DNA of 64,000 bases from Manis javanica (taxonomy: Eukaryota > Chordata > Mammalia > Pholidota > Manidae). Position 1 is the first letter of the stretch, and the number at the start of each line of letters is the position of its first letter. This document shows, in pieces, positions 9,840 to 20,950 of this stretch. The stretch lies in NCBI RefSeq assembly GCF_040802235.1, contig NC_133167.1:99186001-99250000 (forward strand), read 5' to 3'. A model generated the notes under the pieces. The model did not search any database. It had not been told where the DNA came from and saw only the letters and a program-made list of their open reading frames with translations. The position numbers and the translations under genes were made by a program.

Positions 9840-10320
9840 CCTATCCGAGCAGATGCCGTGAGCGGACCCAGGGGTCGGAGAGCGGGCGCATCCAGGTAGA
9901 TCGAGGGGTGGGGACAGTCAGATGGGAGGAGACAGCCCTACAGGCTGCACAGGCTGTGCCTTGAGAACTGAGACAAAAATCAAAGAGCTGGGAGACGCGA
10001 GGCGTTTTCTCTGTTTGCTTCCCTCCTCCGCGAGTGCCAGCCTTCTGGTTCAGCTCCAAGTGTATTTTCATATTTACACTCCATGCACCATCTGCTATTT
10101 TCCTGCCTGACTCATTAGGAAATCCCCCTACAGGCTGGAGCAACTGAAATCTCTGAACCTTTACTCTCGCTGGGAATGAAAAGTGAGAACACCAGGTAGC
10201 TGGAGCTGCAGGCGATCGTTCACCCTGACCCGACCTGTCTGATGCCCCCCGGGTCGCACCCAGCCTCCCCGGTCTCGGACGGCTGGTCATTGGTGCGCTG
10301 CTCCTGCTTGGCCTGGTGAG
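9840..10320. promoter_or_regulatory. CpG-enriched segment, candidate small CpG island or 5' exon
   Basis: About 22 CpG dinucleotides occur in roughly 460 bp by hand count, clustered at 9840-9900, 9995-10030 and 10210-10300. The rest of the window is CpG-poor. A 149-codon frame runs on the minus strand (10290-9841), but its product has no domain I know. On the plus strand a good splice-donor match, CTG/GTGAGT, lies at about 10314. Together this suggests a promoter with a first non-coding exon, or a GC-rich old repeat I fail to recognise. I cannot tell these apart from sequence alone. Confidence 0.35.
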
Positions 10321-10603
10321 TTGGGGGATGCTTTAGGGTAGTTTATAAACAAACGCTCTAGGGGGGCCTGGGACATGTCCAACACCTTGCTCTGAGGGAT
10401 AAGGAAATGGGGACCTATCACAAGCATCCTGGCTGCATCTGAAGAGTTTGAGTAGGTTTGATGATCTCCACACCTCCCCCAGACCCCATGTTATTTAACT
10501 ATAGGGAACAAAGACTGGGAAATTAAACCTGAACTCCACTTTCTACCTAAAGAAACATGTAGAGTCTTCGAATCCATTTTCTCAATTCAATTTAAAGGTC
10601 AGT

Positions 10604-10670
10604 GCTTACATTCAAAGGATCAACTCACATAGGACAGTTATCCTTACATTCAAAGGATAACTCAAATATT
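10604..10670 (+). repeat. Tandem duplication with perfect hairpin
   Basis: CTTACATTCAAAGGAT appears twice, 38 bp apart, followed both times by a near-identical 'aactca'. The second copy forms a perfect 10-bp stem, AGTTATCCTT...AAGGATAACT, with a 7-base loop at 10636-10662. Confidence 0.8.
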
Positions 10671-10739
10671 AATGGTGACAAATCTTCAAATTAGAGCCGA
10701 AGTGAAGCTTCTTTACTCATCTACTTTAGATAACGAGTT

Positions 10740-11035
10740 TTACTTTTTGTAGGGCTGCACAAAGGAAGTAGGAATCACAGTCAGTGAAGGATTTCTGATC
10801 TAATGGCATTTGTTTTAATACGAAGGATCCACAGCCACAGCAGAGTCGTGGACTTAAAGAACATGCAGCAGAGCCAAAATGCACGGGCTGTGGTGCAGTG
10901 GCCTCCAGCGCTGTCTCTGGCTCCACGTCTGGCAGCACAGCGCTCCGGCTTCCATGGTGGTTTCTGTCAAAATGGCAACACTGTTCTCTCTGAGCAGGAT
11001 GGAGGTGGCGTGGTGTTCCAAACGTGCAACACGTG
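10740..11035. other. GC-richer unassigned segment
   Basis: A GC-rich island in AT-rich DNA, open on both strands (plus frame 10803-11264, minus frame 11112-10726). The plus frame runs on into the TATG microsatellite, which argues against a gene. No family or domain was recognised. Confidence 0.4.
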
Positions 11036-11175
11036 TATGAATACTTATATATGTTTATGTGTATATATGTATAAAATTGTGTGTATGTATATACATATAT
11101 ACACCCATGCATTTACATCTCTAACTGTAGTATATATCATATGTAATATATACTTTATATGTAGCATATATGTGA
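11036..11175 (+). repeat. TATG/TATA-type microsatellite tract
   Basis: Irregular alternation of TATA, TGTG and ATAC, including the self-complementary run TGTATATACATATATACA. It is a simple-sequence tract prone to slippage. Confidence 0.85.
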
Positions 11176-11708
11176 CAGATCTCAAAAGGATGCTTTTGAG
11201 ATTGCTGACCTGTCTTTTAATGAACAGGCAGTACAGTTCTTCAAGAATCACAGCTGGAGGATAAGCTTTTAAACCTTGAAAGATGAGACCCGCTCTGGGG
11301 CACAGTACGAAGAGGTGACATGGTCACAGAATTCTCATAGATTATTCTATCCTACCATAAACTGTCATCAGGTCATTGAATTTTCTGATTTTGATATGAG
11401 GTGCATTTCTCTTAAGTGGTAGAAGGAAATTGTTAGTCTTTGAGGACATCCATTCCCCGAAGAGTTGCAGGTCCCATTCGATTAGTTTTGCCTATTGTAC
11501 CAGCTCTGGCTCCCACCTATTCACCACGTTTATGGGTGAGTATTTTCTCATCCAAGCAGTCTGTAGCTTCTGCATACTGAAGGCTCTTTAAAATTCTAGA
11601 AAGACAGCACATTTCCTTGACTTGAACAGAAAATTAGTTCTCATTACTTTCCCTGCTGCTTAACTTCTCAGTTGTAGGTCAACAGAGAACAACAAAAAAA
11701 TATCCAGC

Positions 11709-11788
11709 AAACTCAAAACAAAACAAAACAAAACATAATATATATATATATATGTACATATATGTATGTATGTGTATGTATATATTTC
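11709..11788 (+). repeat. (AAAAC)n followed by (TA)n/(TATG)n
   Basis: Four to five AAAAC units lead into about 30 bases of TA and then TATG-type units. It may be the decayed A-tail of a lost retroposon, as no element is recognisable upstream. Confidence 0.8.
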
Positions 11789-12644
11789 ACTGTCTAGTGA
11801 ATTAGACTATATTTTCAACAGACAAATGGCATTGTGAACCCTAATACTTGTCAGGTTGCTTTCTGTGTGCTAAAATGTAAAAAATTAAAGGAAGCATTTC
11901 TGCACTTTGCAGCAGCCTCAGCAGGAGTGTGAAGTAATTCTTCCTTTCAGTCTGTTCAACTTGTACTCTGTTAGTCTATTGCACTATATAAAGGCTATGA
12001 AAAAGAACAAAAAGCAGACTTCAAGTGTGGTGTCTGTCACATTCCAGACTGGCAAAGGGTACTAGACTGTTTGCTCAAGGATATAATTTTACCCTTTGTC
12101 TTAATTAGCGGTTGGAGGTATGCAAGGCATAAAAATGGGGTGACAGAAAAATAAATGTGTGTTCACCTGCAGTCAGAAGTGCCCTAAATTGTTTTCTCTT
12201 CCTCTGAAACTGACATAGCCATGCTAGAAAAATAATGATCTGATATAAAAATGTGAGTGAATGAATGGACCAGAAATGCTGTAGTTTAAGTATGAAGATC
12301 TTTCTATGAACTGCCTAAGTATTCTTTACTCTCTACATTTTCTTTTTGTTAGCAGTCACAGTTTAACAGTGTGATTCCTATCAAGTATTGCCTCTGACCT
12401 TTGAAAAATCATAAGGCACTGCAGAAATATAGACAGTACGGATGTTGTGGCTTTAATTATTATTATTGGTGTTGTGATTTGTGTCTAGAATCAGATTAGG
12501 TGATGCCATCCCAAAGGCTAGTGGAGCCATGAAACCGTGCCACTAGGTGGACTTGCAGAAAATGCCCTTTAATATTCAAATGGCATTCACTGAACATCTT
12601 CTCTGACAGGGTTGTATTTGGCATTTATCTCTAGGTGGATTACC
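11789..12644. other. Unannotated sequence
   Basis: AT-rich DNA without a recognisable repeat or coding frame. Confidence 0.4.
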
Positions 12645-12850
12645 AGATTTAGCAAAAAATAAAGCTAATGAAAGACACCAGTACCCAGGACACCCAGTTA
12701 CCTTTGAATTTTAGAGTAACAGTTAATTATTTCACTAGAATAGTAATTTTCTTAATCCAATGCTATGCACATATTGCATGGGCCTACTTGTACTAAAATA
12801 TGATTTTTTGTTTACTTGAAATTCATATATAAAGGTACCTTGAGTTTATC
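12645..12850. mobile_element. Palindromic hAT-type MITE (tentative)
   Basis: The motifs ACCAGATTTAGCAAA, 'acccagttacctttgaattt' and, in mirror order, 'tactaaaatatgatttttt' and 'tacttgaaattcat' follow a known type of short mammalian hAT element whose two arms are near-complementary (cagattaagcaaat...cccagttaaatttgaatttc and back). The arms here are diverged. The family name is not given because I am not sure of it. Confidence 0.45.
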
Positions 12851-13490
12851 TGTTGGCCTTATTTCAAAGATAAAAAATCAGATTCTCTGGTCTTGGGAAC
12901 TTCCTGTAGCGAAGGGGGTTATTGTGTAGACCTTATGAGTTGGAGCTGCAGCAGACATTAAGAAATACAGATCTAATCCCCAAACGCAAATGCCTACAGG
13001 TGTCGTTTGGTAACCAAATGGTGACTAGCCAGATGAAGTCCAGATGGTGACTAAGAGCACATGCGATTTCAGGCTGTGTGGGGGAATCTTCAGGTCAACA
13101 CTGGTTATGGTGAGGAGATGAGGCCATTGTGGATAGATGCTGAAAAGTCAGCGCAATATTTACAGTACGTGAAAATGTGTATTTTTCATGAAATCTGATT
13201 ATTCAATGGCAGTAGTTAATGCAATATTTTTTAAAAGTGTGAAAAATAATTCCACCATGTGGATGTGGTCTTTAGGCCTTTAGTTTCTTCCTGATTAAAA
13301 ATACCATTATGTACATAAGTATTTTTTTTTCCAGATTTCAAATTCTGGAGTTTTCGTCCTCATTTATTGTCTATCTTTTTTGTTATATTTGGAAATAATG
13401 TGCAGACTTTTGAACAAATGTTCTGGAGTTTGCGTGGGTATATTAGTGTTGTCCTCTTCCAATTAGTTATCTAGTAATACTAAACATGAT
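12851..13490. other. Unannotated sequence
   Basis: No recognisable repeat or coding frame. Confidence 0.4.
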
Positions 13491-13494
13491 TAAT

Positions 13495-13612
13495 ATCTAT
13501 ATGAGCATTTATACAGTCCAGAAATTATTCTAAGTGTTTATGTGTTTTTCATTTCATCTTCAACAAAAACCTGTTACATAAAAGTCATTATTATCCCATT
13601 ACCAAGTGTTTC
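13495..13612 (-). repeat. MIR SINE fragment
   Basis: 'tctaagtgtttatgtgtttt' followed by 'ttcatcttcaacaaaaacct' and 'attattatcccatta' is the usual minus-strand MIR order (ctaagcgctttacatgtatt, tcatttaatcctcacaacaa, attatccccatttta). Retroposon copy 2 inserted just past its end. Confidence 0.6.
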
Positions 13613-13619
13613 AGTTAAT

Positions 13620-14146
13620 ATTTACTCTTTAACAAAATCTTCTGCATCCGTGGATGTTTTGTTGCCCTTGTCTAGCTTGGATTAATACTTAGTCTATAGG
13701 CACAGACCCGATCATCTACATTTGCCCTCTTACAGCACTAAACTATGTTTTCTACCTTTATCTTGCATCTACCTACCACTTCAGCATTTTATTTTAAAAA
13801 AATAATAATAATAAGGGAGAAATGTGGGATTCACATATAAATCAAGTATAAAAATCAAACAAATATTCATATTTGACCTGATTGTTTATAGTTCATAATG
13901 TGTGATCAAAACTGAAAGTTTCTGTGATGAATGCTCTTGCACTGTTCACCATGTAAGAACTTGTTCACAATGTAAGAACTTGTTCGTTATGCCTCAGAAG
14001 ATTGGAGACTGCTGAGACTTAGGCTTGGGGTTGATTAATGATTGTGCATTGAGTCCCCTATACAGAGTCTTATTGTTGTTAACAACCATTTGATCAATAA
14101 ATATGAGAGATGCCCTCTCAAAAAAAAAAAATTTACTCTTTAACAA
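13620..14146 (+). repeat. 16-bp target-site duplication of retroposon copy 2
   Basis: ATTTACTCTTTAACAA at 13620-13635 is repeated exactly at 14131-14146, after the A-tail. The duplication is perfect, which suggests a fairly recent insertion. Confidence 0.95.
13636..14130 (+). mobile_element. Short polyadenylated retroposon, copy 2 (family X), longer 5' end
   Basis: A 495-bp insert. From about 13739 on it matches copy 1 at high identity. The 5' part (13636-13735) is absent from copy 1, so the family consensus is longer than either may show. It has the same order of parts: T-rich leader, AAT microsatellite, AAGGGAGAAATGTGGGATTC, 19-bp tandem repeat (two full units at 13944-13981), GTTGTTAACAAC palindrome, AATAAA at 14096-14101 and a short A-tail from 14120. 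It has no coding frame. Compared with copy 1 it lacks one 19-bp unit and a few bases at the 'gcattgag' site. The family identity is unknown. I recall similar sequence from pangolin transcripts and genome, but this is unverified. Confidence 0.85.
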
Positions 14147-14520
14147 CGTCCTCCCCCTCAAACTTAATGACTTTAAACAACGATTCATGATTCTGACGAT
14201 TCTGTGGGTTGGCAGTCTGGATGGTCCGTCTGGTACCACCCGGGATGATTCACGTGACCACCGTCATGTGATGCATCAGCTGACAGTGGAGGGACCGCAG
14301 TGGCCTCGCTCGCATGTGTGGCTCTTGGCTGTCAGCTGGGGCGCCACATCACCTCCCCATGAAGTCCCATCCTTCAGGAGGCTAGACCAGACATCTTCAT
14401 AGCGCGATGGTCTGATTTCAAGAGGGTGAAAATGAAAACCGGAAAGCCACTGAACACTTAGGCCCAGAAGTTGCAAAATGTCACACCCATTATATTCTTT
14501 TGTCCTGAGCGATTCATGAG
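14147..14520. repeat. Old GC-richer interspersed repeat, family unresolved
   Basis: 'aaacttaatgactttaaaca' with 'gattctgtgggttggcag', 'gcctcgctcgcatgtgtggc' and 'gttgcaaaatgtcacaccca' follow the order of a common mammalian repeat (aaacttagtggcttaaaaca, gattctgtgggtcagcaa, atggcctcactcacatgtct, ggcacaatgtcac), probably an LTR of MaLR or a similar class. Its CpGs come from the repeat. The frames at 14103-14402 and 14476-14276 are by-products. Confidence 0.5.
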
Positions 14521-14554
14521 GCTAGCTCTGATTCAGCAGGGTGAGAGAACACTC

Positions 14555-14722
14555 CACACAGGCATTTACGGAGGCACTGTTTTACATGATGCCATCTTGT
14601 AATATCCACCATATACAGATGCCTAAACTGAGGCACAGAATGTTTGAATAACTGGTCTTACAGATCATACGCTTTGTAAGTAGCAGAACCAGGTTTTGAA
14701 TCCGGATAGGCTTTTCACTGTT
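14555..14722 (-). repeat. MIR SINE
   Basis: 'cctaaactgaggcacagaat' and 'agcagaaccaggttttgaat' are clear reverse-complement MIR core motifs (aaactgaggcacagagag; gcagagctgggatttgaacc). It is one of the better preserved MIRs in the window. Confidence 0.75.
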
Positions 14723-16424
14723 ACTTCAGGACAGAAGTTATAATTTCAGTAATATTGATATTATCCAATGTAACTTACTTGAAGGGCAACATATTTATAG
14801 ATGGGAGTTTTTTTACCTTTGTTTTTAAAGTCACCCTATAATTATTCTTGGAAAGCCCGTTTACTAAAAATGCTGCCTATGGAGAATTTTAAACAATTAC
14901 AATTAATACTTAATGTTCTGCACTTCGGTTTAAATGCCAAAAAAGAAAAATATGAATTCACATTTAGATCATTATTTTTGCCTTTATAAATAGAAAAGGT
15001 GAGTTAAATGATACGCAATTAATTGAATCCATTCTTTCCATCTAGAACAAGGTGAGGTGAGGGAGGGATAAAGGATGGTAGACTAATATAGCTTCTGTTC
15101 ATAAAGACAGAAGATAAAAAACAAATCCATAACTGTAGATAATTCTGAGAAGTACATTATAAAAATGTTCTTAGCTTGTCTTTAATGGGGTGAGGTGTGC
15201 CTTTGAGACTTGAATGCATTATTGGAAATGATTTCTCCAAGCAAGTAAAGGTTTCATATCCTAGAAAATTAAGTTGCTGACCAGCATGTCAGATTAGACA
15301 AATGAAATATTATTTCTTGTAATTCTAGGAAAAGTACTGAGATACTTAATGCAAACCCAAGTGGCTGTTTACTGGTAAGGATCACTGAGTGTTCTGTTTC
15401 GAGACACAACTCGACCTGTTAAATTACATTTACAGTACTTTATTCGGTGCTCAAAAGTTGACCAAACTTTTCTTTATCAACTGTGAAAGAAACTGGTTTC
15501 CTTTTGATTGCTCATCAATTATTTATAAATTGCCTGTTTTCTCCAAATAGTATTGCATACTATTTTTCTGATCCTATTTAGATTTGTATACAAGGAAACG
15601 GACCAAAGAGAGTGTTTACTGAAATGGGTTAACTAGAAACAAGAAAAAGTAGGAAATTCCTGGGACTATGTTTAAGTTTCAAGATTTGTGAGATTTCAGA
15701 GCTCAAAATTTGAGCCAAAGGCACAATATTTATTCACTTTTTGGTGATAAGAAAGTTTGTGCTCCTAGGATAACATATAGGAAAACTCAGAGGCTATGTG
15801 TTCTCATTCTAGAGTTCTTAAGACAGATTTGAACTTGTGGAAGAACTTCCCTTTGGCCTAGTTTCTATGTTTTGTGATGGGTATAAATGCATAAGCTTGC
15901 CTGAGGGACAGAGCACGATATTTTTGTTCTAGATTTAAAATAGCCTCAAGTGACTGGTGAAGACTGCAGGCCTCCTCCTGGCATTGCTTTTGATCTGCCT
16001 TTGTGTCTGTCTGTCTGGGGCAGTAATGGATGGAAGTCATGTGGGGACGGAGAATGATGCTGGCACTCCTGAAACTGAAAGGCTAAACTGGGTCCCCATT
16101 ATGAACAGAATAGGGTGACTAGGCCATTTTCCCCTCTACAGCCTTGTGAGTACACTCTTGCGTTCAAAAGCCCGGATGCTTCCAGGCTGTGAACACACTT
16201 TGTGACAGGGGCACATGTGTTTTCTTATAATAGTGCAAGGGAAACTGAACTCCTTTTTATTTTTTTCCTGGGAAAGTGTGATTCTGTCAGAAAAGGTAAT
16301 CAAATGTACAAATATTTATTTTAAGGGAAGCTGGTGTAAATGCTTCAACACTAAAAGAATATCGTGAAAACTATAGAGATATACTAATAGAGATCGCTAT
16401 ACTTGACAGATCTTTAAGTTAGAT
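14723..16424. other. Unannotated, mostly unique sequence
   Basis: About 1.7 kb with no recognisable repeat, exon or RNA gene. Could contain conserved non-coding DNA, which only a cross-species alignment would show. Confidence 0.4.
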
Positions 16425-16560
16425 ATTTATTATGCATTTATTCAACAAACACTTACTACACAATAATTACATTTTAGGTACTATTTTTGACATTAGAGAT
16501 ACAATCTTGCACAAATAAGGCACGGTTTTATGTGATGGAGCTTATATGTGAGATGCTGCT
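16425..16560 (+). repeat. LINE-2-like fragment
   Basis: 'catttattcaacaaacactt' then 'ttttaggtactatttttgac' and 'agagatacaatcttgcacaa' follow the L2 order (tttattgaacacctactatg, gccaggcactgttctaggc, ggatacagcagtgaacaa). Confidence 0.55.
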
Positions 16561-17284
16561 TTCAAAGGGAGATACCCAATTCTTGCCAACATCAGTTGAA
16601 TAAAAACCAACAGGATTCAAATAGCAATAGTCTTCACATAATGTGATTCCAAACTACACAGTAATAAATGCAGCAGTATATATACAGAGACGATTTTGTT
16701 TTATGTAACAAGGACATGCTCTACAGTTTATTACAGCCTGTATGCAAATAATTTTTGCTGAGATATTTCCAAGGGCCAGATTTAGGAATAAAATAGAAAA
16801 GCAGCTGTATTTATTTGCATATATTTACATGAACACTGCACACTCTTCATTGGAAATTAGAATTTTAAAGTTACCTCCAAACTGTAATTTCAAAGTTTTC
16901 TTGTCTCAATACCTTCTTCTAAACCTATTCGTGGTTTCCCAAGTATCCCTACTAGAGGTTTGGAATTCATATTTAAAAGCTTTTCCTCACTAGCCATATT
17001 CAAAAGATATAACATTTGCCTTTCATAAATGTCACAGATGTGCAACGTGCTGAAATCTGAGCCCAGAGAAAGCGACAGCCAGAGTAACAACCAAGTGTGT
17101 AGTGCTGGGGAACAATGAAAGAAAATGAGTGAGCCCCACATCTCCTAATGTCAGAGCTAAAGGTTGGTTCCACTTGTAAGCCTCTTCATGTCCAGAAAGA
17201 ATAACAAGCCTTCAGTGTATTTTTAGATAGTTCATGCTTTCACGGAAGCTCTAAGAGTTAATGCGTGTTTGTAATAATTAAAAA

Positions 17285-17510
17285 CAATATCAACAATGGC
17301 TATCACATGTCATTTCTTTGATGTATGCCAGTGACTTTGCTAAATGTCTTTGTCATTTTATTTCATTGATAGCAAAAAAAAAAAAAATCCTACGAGGAGG
17401 GCAATATTACTATATTTCATTTTTTGTTAAAGAAATTGAAATTCACACAAGTGGCCTGAACCAAGAGAAAGAGTTAATAAGTAGGCTAGCCAAGATTCAA
17501 GTTAGATTCC
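17285..17510 (-). repeat. MIR SINE fragment with A-run
   Basis: 'ctttgctaaatgtctttgtc' followed by 'cctacgaggagggcaatatt' and 'caagattcaagttagattcc' follow minus-strand MIR order. An A13 run at about 17374-17387 interrupts it. The plus frame at 17318-17569 is a by-product. Confidence 0.5.
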
Positions 17511-18224
17511 AAATATTGAAAGGTTTGCCTCGACTTATTCTGCTAAGAAAAGCTATAGGCAATAAGTGAAACAGGATAAATCATGTGTGTGAGAAAAGCA
17601 AACTAAACCATTTAGATAGGAATGGAGATGGTGTTAATACATATGTAAAGTGTCTGTGTGGTAATATGATTATACATTCTTTATATAAGTTACATGCATA
17701 CAGAATATAGATAGTTAAATGTATTAAATGTATTTTAAAAAAATATTGTCATCCCCTTTACTGAAAGCAGCAGTTAAAAAAAAAGCAAAATCTAAATGAT
17801 CAGCCAAGAAATATTGGAAAGGTGAATGGGTCTGGAATACTAAATCAGCCTGTTAGCCCCTTTCACAGTGGCTGTTCAGTATCATAATAGAGTATACATA
17901 CCACTTGAACTGAGAATTTCAGATTTCTTGGTACTAATCTGTAATCCTTAATCCTTAAAAGAATCTTAAAAGCCACACATTATAAAAAAGAAATTAAAAT
18001 AAAAACTCCTAAGTGGGACTATTACATTAAAACTTGACTTTTAGCCCTTTAAATAATTTTGCTTAGAAAGAAAATGGCAGTTTTCATAATTTAAGAACTG
18101 GTCGACTTGCTTGCAGATGATGCTCAGATTTACCAGAGATATGTTCCTGTTTTAGGTTCTTGAAAAAATGTAACAGAGATTACCAGGCTGAGAAGAGGCA
18201 TCATTGTCCTTAAAAAAATTACTT

Positions 18225-18460
18225 TTACATCTTCTTCTGGTACTCCAAAACCTATAATTATCTTCATCAATTCAGAAATTTGGCTCCAAGTTCCTCCACA
18301 ATCTGACTTCTCTTTCTATGTCTAACCTTCTTTCCTTTCAATCAAGCCAACATCTTAATTCTATCTGACACGATGTCTTCATGTACTTCCATTTCCTCCT
18401 TCACATCATTGCTTCTGTTTATAAATTACAGTTTCTGTATATAAGCCATGTCTGTTCTCC
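18225..18460. repeat. Old pyrimidine-rich interspersed repeat, family unresolved
   Basis: 'tccaagttcctccacaatct' and 'gacttctctttctatgtcta' recall a common mammalian repeat with the words aaggccctccatgatctggc and acctctccagcctcatctcc. A similar decayed piece occurs at about 36650-36830. The match is weak. Confidence 0.3.
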
Positions 18461-18557
18461 TTTTCTTTACCCTGTGCAGATTTAGTTTCAGTTTTCCTGT
18501 TCCACAAGACACATCCTGAAGAGTCCTATTACACTTGTAATCATTACCTCTTACCAT

Positions 18558-18582
18558 TGTGTGTGTGTGTGTGTGTGTGTGT
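18558..18582 (+). repeat. (TG)n microsatellite
   Basis: About 12 TG units without interruption. Confidence 0.95.
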
Positions 18583-18674
18583 CTGCTTTTTGTTTGGAGA
18601 GCACTTTGGTAATGATACAAAAGAAAAAAATGTGCAGTTTCTTTACTCCACAACGACACTATTAAAGATACATA

Positions 18675-18699
18675 TGTGTGTGTGTGTGTGTGTGTGTGT
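18675..18699 (+). repeat. (TG)n microsatellite
   Basis: About 12 TG units, only about 90 bp after the previous tract of the same length and orientation. Confidence 0.95.
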
Positions 18700-18704
18700 T
18701 TCTG

Positions 18705-18860
18705 ATTTAGCCCTCACAAAAATTTTACTACAATAAATGGTACTATTGCCCCATTTACAGACATATGGATATAGGTTTCTATCTGCCCATGAATGGTGAA
18801 ACGTAATTCAAGACATAGACAATGGTAGCCTAAGTGGGGTCCAACTGATGTGGGGGAGAC
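18705..18860 (-). repeat. MIR SINE fragment
   Basis: 'gccctcacaaaaattttact' and 'ggtactattgccccatttac' are minus-strand MIR words (atcctcacaacaaccctatg; ggtactattattatccccat). Confidence 0.6.
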
Positions 18861-19560
18861 TTGCTTTTCATTATATGTCTTTCTATGCCATTTTTAAAAA
18901 TTACTTATACAAATTTAAATGCATAATAACAACAGAGAAGAAAACATCTGATTTTTCCCCTGTAGCTGGACTGTGAACCCTTTTGGGAGGATGCAGTGAT
19001 CTATCAAATTGTATTGATACATTCAGTAGATCTGCTGCTGGAGCACTTACGTTCATTGGAGACAAAATAATGCAAATGCAGCTTTGACAAATAAAGATTC
19101 TTAGAAAAGGCAAACTCTGCTCTCTTTTTTGGGGATATAATATTTTACTTATTTCATATTTGCAGTGTTGTAAGAAGCAAGAAAACTGCTTTTTAACAAC
19201 CACTATAGAAGAAAACTTCTATAAATTTTGTTCAAGGTCGACACTTGTAAATATAAGATCTTTTGGAGTGATTCTGCCATTGTTCGAACAATTCATTTTT
19301 AAGAATTTGTAAAGCATTATAAAATACATTTATATGCTTAAACTTTTAGTGATTTTTACCTGCTTATGCCTGAATATTAATGAATCAAGTAGTTACTTTT
19401 ATCAGAGCCATTCAGGAAACCAAAACTCATGTAAAGTAATTCAATTAAGTAGTAATAATTTAATATGGGGAATTATTTTCAAAGGTGTTGGGAGACCTAA
19501 GGAGCCACTAGCGAATGATGAGATTATCTGTTGTTGGAAGTTGCCATACTCTCTGATAAG
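18861..19560. other. Unannotated sequence
   Basis: No recognisable repeat. The 100-codon minus frame at 19203-18901 shows no domain and has no supporting splice or codon signals. Confidence 0.4.
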
Positions 19561-19935
19561 GTCAAAGGTCAAAGGCTGAGGCCAGGAGCTGAGGCCACCA
19601 AGCTGAGGCTAGGACCTTGGCGACTGGGCCGTTCAGGGAGAACAGGAGCCCTGGAGGAGAATGCCAGCTGCCAGAGGTGAGACGAAAGCAGAAAGAAGAG
19701 AGAAATACCCTGGCTTCTGTTTTCTGCCAGGTCCTTCTGCCACTGCCTCCCAGTGACTGAAGTGGGCCAGAGGTCAATTGGCAAGGGATCTTGGGAAATC
19801 CAGTTTGCAGAGACCATCTCCCCACCCCGACAGCAAAGGACGGAGGAGAATGTTGAGGGAAAACATGCAACTAAGCTGCCCCGTATTGAGCACTTAACAC
19901 AATAGACAGAGGCATCCTGCATTCTCCTTCCTTTG
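19560..19935 (+). repeat. GC-richer interspersed repeat, family unresolved
   Basis: 'ctgccactgcctcccagtga', 'gaagtgggccagaggtcaat' and 'tggcaagggatcttgggaaa' parallel a frequent mammalian repeat (tgcctcccattggctgaac, gaagccagagggcaaggg, agcctgggaaatgtagtttg). This explains the GC rise and the overlapping minus frames of 102 and 117 codons. It may be an L1 3' end or an LTR. Confidence 0.45.
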
Positions 19936-20314
19936 TCCCGTGTCTTCCCTGCAGAGGCACTTTTAACTCTTAGCTGTTTCTGCTGTAGTTTTATTCGTAT
20001 TTCTAAATAAAATTCTACATTGCTATTGAGTAAATTTTCAGGTTGAAATATTATCTATTGATCTTTTTATTATGATGGATATATCTTCCTCTCCATTTTT
20101 GTAATAGAATTATCGCAACAGAATGATCTCAGTTTTAAATGTAAATCAAGAAGTGTTTCATCTGTCTGATAGAAATGCTGTGCTTACTCTCCTTACATTG
20201 TATGAAGATTTGATTGGAAGAATAATCAGTTGTTCTTTCACTTGCATAATTTCCCATTCTTATACCCTAATTGTTCTCTGTGACCTACAGTATCATCTAC
20301 CTTTCTACTAAGGT

Positions 20315-20347
20315 GGTGTTTTGTTTTGTTTTGTTTTGTTCTGTTTT
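20315..20347 (+). repeat. (GTTTT)n simple repeat
   Basis: Six GTTTT-type units, one with a T to C change. Confidence 0.9.
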
Positions 20348-20559
20348 AATGAGAAGAACCTCTTTTTGGAGGCTGCTTTCTCTTGCTCTGATCTGGACTG
20401 GCTGCTCTTTAGTTTAGCTATGTGCTGTCATCTGGGGCTTTGTGTTACTAATTTCCTGAATTGGATACACTGTATTCTAGAACCCTCTTCCTCCTTAGTG
20501 ACTTTGTTTTTCTGTGGCATATCTTAAAGGAACTTTAAAAAGAAGGATGCAGAAGAAGC

Positions 20560-20950
20560 AGTGCACCTGCAAATACAGTTTTTTTTGTTGTTTATTTTAA
20601 CAAAACCTCAAGGACGAAATTGTTTTTCTTCAAAATTTATAAGGCTTTGGTCCATTGTCTTTTAGCAAACAGGTTTGCAGTTGATCAGTCCAAAGCGATT
20701 CAGATTCTTATTCCTTTGTATGTGATCTGTGTTCTTTTTTTCTGTAAAATATTTAGGATCTTTATTGCTGACATAGGCATTGTTACTTTCTGGAATGTAA
20801 GATACTCTAGATGGGGTGTCAGCCTTTTCTTTCATTGACCCCAAATACCAATAGTTGGAGGTCTTCTCTGTGGAGACTTTTAGTGTCTTCTGAGAAGAAT
20901 TCTTTGACATCTTGCCTGGAGAACAGATGTAGCTGGAAATCGGGATAGCC
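20560..20950 (-). mobile_element. Possible HAL1/L1 5'-region remnant
   Basis: 'tctgtaaaatatttaggatc', 'ctttctggaatgtaagatac' and 'ttttctttcattgaccccaa' follow, in minus orientation, the order seen in old HAL1 or L1M elements (ctgctttcaggatcttctct, tctggaatttcacaatgata, tttttattcattgtgctggg). The match is weak. Confidence 0.35.

Noticed and set aside
10803..11264. 153-codon plus-strand frame
   Set aside because: Its second half is translated TATG microsatellite, an antisense frame of similar length overlaps it, and no domain is present.
14103..14402. 99-codon frame in a CpG-bearing stretch
   Set aside because: It starts inside retroposon copy 2 and continues through an old interspersed repeat.
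18558..18699. Paired TG tracts of equal length as a possible structural element
   Set aside because: Both are ordinary microsatellites in the same orientation. Nothing beyond proximity links them.
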